A stretch of DNA of 7,561 nt from Deltaproteobacteria bacterium UBA3076. GTDB lineage: Bacteria; Desulfobacterota; Dissulfuribacteria; Dissulfuribacterales; UBA3076. The stretch spans positions 1 through 7,561 of the forward strand of contig DFBQ01000043.1 in NCBI GenBank assembly GCA_002367355.1, given 5' to 3'. Position numbers and translations under genes: made by a program. Of the stretch, positions 6,455 to 7,561 are shown piece by piece (the stretch's first letter is position 1; each line of letters opens with the position of its first letter). The notes beneath the pieces are model-generated. The model had not been told where the DNA came from, made no database searches, and saw nothing but the letters and a program-made list of their open reading frames with translations.

Positions 6455-7105
6455 CTAATTAAGACGAGCGATAAAACTCCCATCATCCTGACTGTTGAAC
6501 TCTATCCAGCCCGGATCTCTCAACATCCCCGGATTGAGTATCAGAGTGCGCCCTATATGATTTTCCCCTCTGGATTCGTGTATATGGCCTGTAAAGCAAA
6601 AGTCGGGCTGTTTTTCTTCAATGAATTTCCTGATGGCTGTGCTGCCGACGTGGACCCCGCCGCCAATCATATCGGCAGCAGTGTTGAAAGGAGGAGTGTG
6701 GGATATCAGGACCTTGATCGGTGCCCGGGTCACATATTGGTATGCCTTGTTGACAATGTCCCCAAGTTCTTCTTCAGAAAACTCGGTTGGGGTGTTGAAG
6801 GGAGTGGGATTAGATCCTCCTACACCGAAGATTCCCAAGTTCCCCAGGACAAATCCTTTGCCATGGATATTGATGCCAAGTTCATCCAGATAGTTTCCGA
6901 CTGATGCCTTATCCATATTACCCTGGACAGCATATATTTTGGGATTAATGCGCCGGATGACATCCAGTATGGTTGAGGCGTCTTCTTTCCCTCCAAAATT
7001 GGTAAAATCCCCTGTAATTATCACCATGTCTGCCTTTGAAAGCCCAGTGATCTTCTCAATGCCTGCGCACTCCATGTGGATGTCTCCAAAGGCTATAATG
7101 CGCAT
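6455..7105 (-). CDS. Calcineurin-like metallophosphoesterase (COG2129-type)
   Basis: A 216-residue cytoplasmic phosphoesterase with a two-metal centre. All metal-binding blocks are present: G-D-I-H (D8, H10), G-D-F-T-N-F-G (D33), G-N-M-D (N63), S-H-T-P-P (H136) and G-H-I-H-E (H174, H176). The central G-I-F-G-V-G-G-S-N-P-T-P (91-102) and the C-terminal I-L-N-P-G (189-193) are typical of the Icc-like family of small phosphoesterases found in archaea and anaerobic bacteria. The natural substrate (phosphodiester, nucleotide or protein) cannot be told from sequence. ATG 7105 is preceded by AGGAGG (7111-7116) at 5 nt. It is a single gene converging on dnaK and has a repeat-filled upstream region. 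It looks intact. Confidence 0.92.
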   Translation of the reverse strand: MRIIAFGDIHMECAGIEKITGLSKADMVIITGDFTNFGGKEDASTILDVIRRINPKIYAVQGNMDKASVGNYLDELGINIHGKGFVLGNLGIFGVGGSNPTPFNTPTEFSEEELGDIVNKAYQYVTRAPIKVLISHTPPFNTAADMIGGGVHVGSTAIRKFIEEKQPDFCFTGHIHESRGENHIGRTLILNPGMLRDPGWIEFNSQDDGSFIARLN

Positions 7106-7130
7106 CAGGTCCTCCTATTAACTGATTCCG

Positions 7131-7184
7131 CTGAAAAAACCCAATCTGCGGCGTTGCTTCAATTTTCTATCCCATGCGACGTAC
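7131..7184. repeat. Possible fragment of a dispersed intergenic repeat
   Basis: The stretch contains AAAAAACCCAATCTGCGGCG followed by TTGC and, 23 nt further on, GCGACGTAC (7176-7184). From memory this order (A-rich run, CTGCGGCGTTGC, spacer, GCGACGTAC) resembles the first half of a palindromic intergenic repeat common in deltaproteobacterial genomes. The expected second half is missing; the nested inverted repeat starts instead. I cannot verify copy number from one window. Confidence 0.3.
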
Positions 7185-7188
7185 AATA

Positions 7189-7418
7189 AATGCTGAATTT
7201 TGAATGTTGAATTAAGGTATATATCTGTAACTTCTAAGTAAGTCCGGGCAAATCATATTTTGCGACTATCTGATGGATTCCCGCCTTCGCGGGAATGACG
7301 ATTGGGTGTGAGCGCCCGTCATTCCCGCGAAGGCGGGAATCCAGTGACTGGTACCCGGACTTATTGAGAAATTACATATATCTTTTAAATCTTCTTCCAC
7401 AATTCAAAATTCAGCATT
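7189..7418. repeat. About 230-bp nested inverted-repeat element (MITE-like)
   Basis: The outer ends are a perfect 17-bp inverted repeat: AATGCTGAATTTTGAAT (7189-7205) against ATTCAAAATTCAGCATT (7402-7418). A middle tier is alignable but imperfect (around 7216-7238 against 7364-7385). Next is a perfect 10-bp tier, TAAGTCCGGG (7239-7248) against CCCGGACTTA (7354-7363). The core is the 27-bp REP-like inverted pair (7274-7343). The whole can fold back on itself. There is no transposase ORF and no clear target-site duplication. It fills most of the gene-free stretch 7106-7482. It could be a non-autonomous mobile element or a composite of older repeats. Confidence 0.7.
7274..7343. repeat. Head-to-head pair of REP-like palindromes
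   Basis: Arms 7274-7300 and 7317-7343 are exact 27-bp reverse complements with a 16-nt spacer. Each arm is itself a hairpin: ATTCCCGC-CTTC-GCGGGAAT (7277-7296) and ATTCCCGC-GAAG-GCGGGAAT (7321-7340). This unit is recognised as a widespread bacterial intergenic repeat, similar to neisserial dRS3 and REP elements mobilised by RAYT-type transposases. It may also act as a transcript-end structure, though no T-run follows. Confidence 0.85.
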
Positions 7419-7482
7419 GTCATAAAGGGATACATCTGAAGCATTTTGAGCGGAATCATAAGCATCTATCAAACCCCACTCC

Positions 7483-7561
7483 TTAGACAGATTTGTTTTG
7501 TTTTCCGGCTACATATTGGGGCAAGAAACCTTGATAGTCTTCGGCATCCTTCATTTTGTAG
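7483..7561 (-). CDS. C-terminal end of an unidentified gene, cut by the window edge
   Basis: On the minus strand a frame open from the window edge encodes 25 residues, ending ...Y-K-M-K-D-A-E-D-Y-Q-G-F-L-P-Q-Y-V-A-G-K, then Q-N-K-S-V and TAA (7483-7485). The mixed, charged composition reads like a genuine C-terminus rather than repeat-derived sequence, and the other two minus-strand frames look less protein-like. I do not recognise the family. The gene would be transcribed toward the nested repeat, in the same direction as the metallophosphoesterase. Confidence 0.45.
   Translation of the reverse strand, partial: YKMKDAEDYQGFLPQYVAGKQNKSV

Noticed and set aside
7295..7486. + strand ORF of 63 codons with S-F-P-R-R-R-E-S-S
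   Set aside because: It is the translation of the REP-like hairpin and the nested repeat, a well-known source of spurious small ORFs; no ribosome site.

Overview
The window is bacterial and mostly housekeeping. Its core is a heat-shock operon, hrcA-grpE-dnaK, on the + strand (2825-6427). Upstream of it are a CIRCE-like operator and a sigma70-like promoter. This gene order, the proteobacterial-type DnaK, the Aat protein, the style of the H-protein and the ATTCCCGC...GCGGGAAT intergenic repeats suggest an anaerobic member of the Deltaproteobacteria in the broad sense (Desulfobacterota). That placement is inference; nothing here fixes a genus.

Left part (1-955): a graveyard of broken genes. On the minus strand is a gcvH (glycine cleavage H-protein) with a good start, Shine-Dalgarno and lipoyl-lysine motif, but its tail ends early and appears frameshifted. 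Directly behind its 5' end, on the + strand, lies the last ~116 codons of a serine hydroxymethyltransferase (glyA) with no N-terminal part. Between this and the next gene is a short relic of an addiction-module antitoxin C-terminus (to 954).

Middle left (1006-2824): an intact metallo-beta-lactamase-fold hydrolase (+) converges on aat (leucyl/phenylalanyl-tRNA-protein transferase, -). The aat-hrcA divergent spacer holds a perfect 35-nt palindrome next to a TATAAT box facing aat, then the hrcA promoter and the CIRCE-like operator.

Centre (2825-6427): HrcA is the repressor, GrpE the nucleotide exchange factor and DnaK the Hsp70. HrcA probably represses its own operon through the CIRCE site. dnaJ is not next to dnaK.

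Right part (6455-7561): dnaK converges on a calcineurin-like metallophosphoesterase (-). Upstream of that gene is a gene-free stretch with a roughly 230-bp nested inverted repeat (7189-7418). Its core is two head-to-head REP-like hairpins, and a fragment of a second repeat lies beside it. The final bases carry the C-terminus of another minus-strand gene that runs off the window.

I do not see a convincing undescribed multi-gene system. The observations most worth following are the rearranged gcvH/glyA junction, the CIRCE-like site, the orphan 35-nt palindrome and the nested repeat element.
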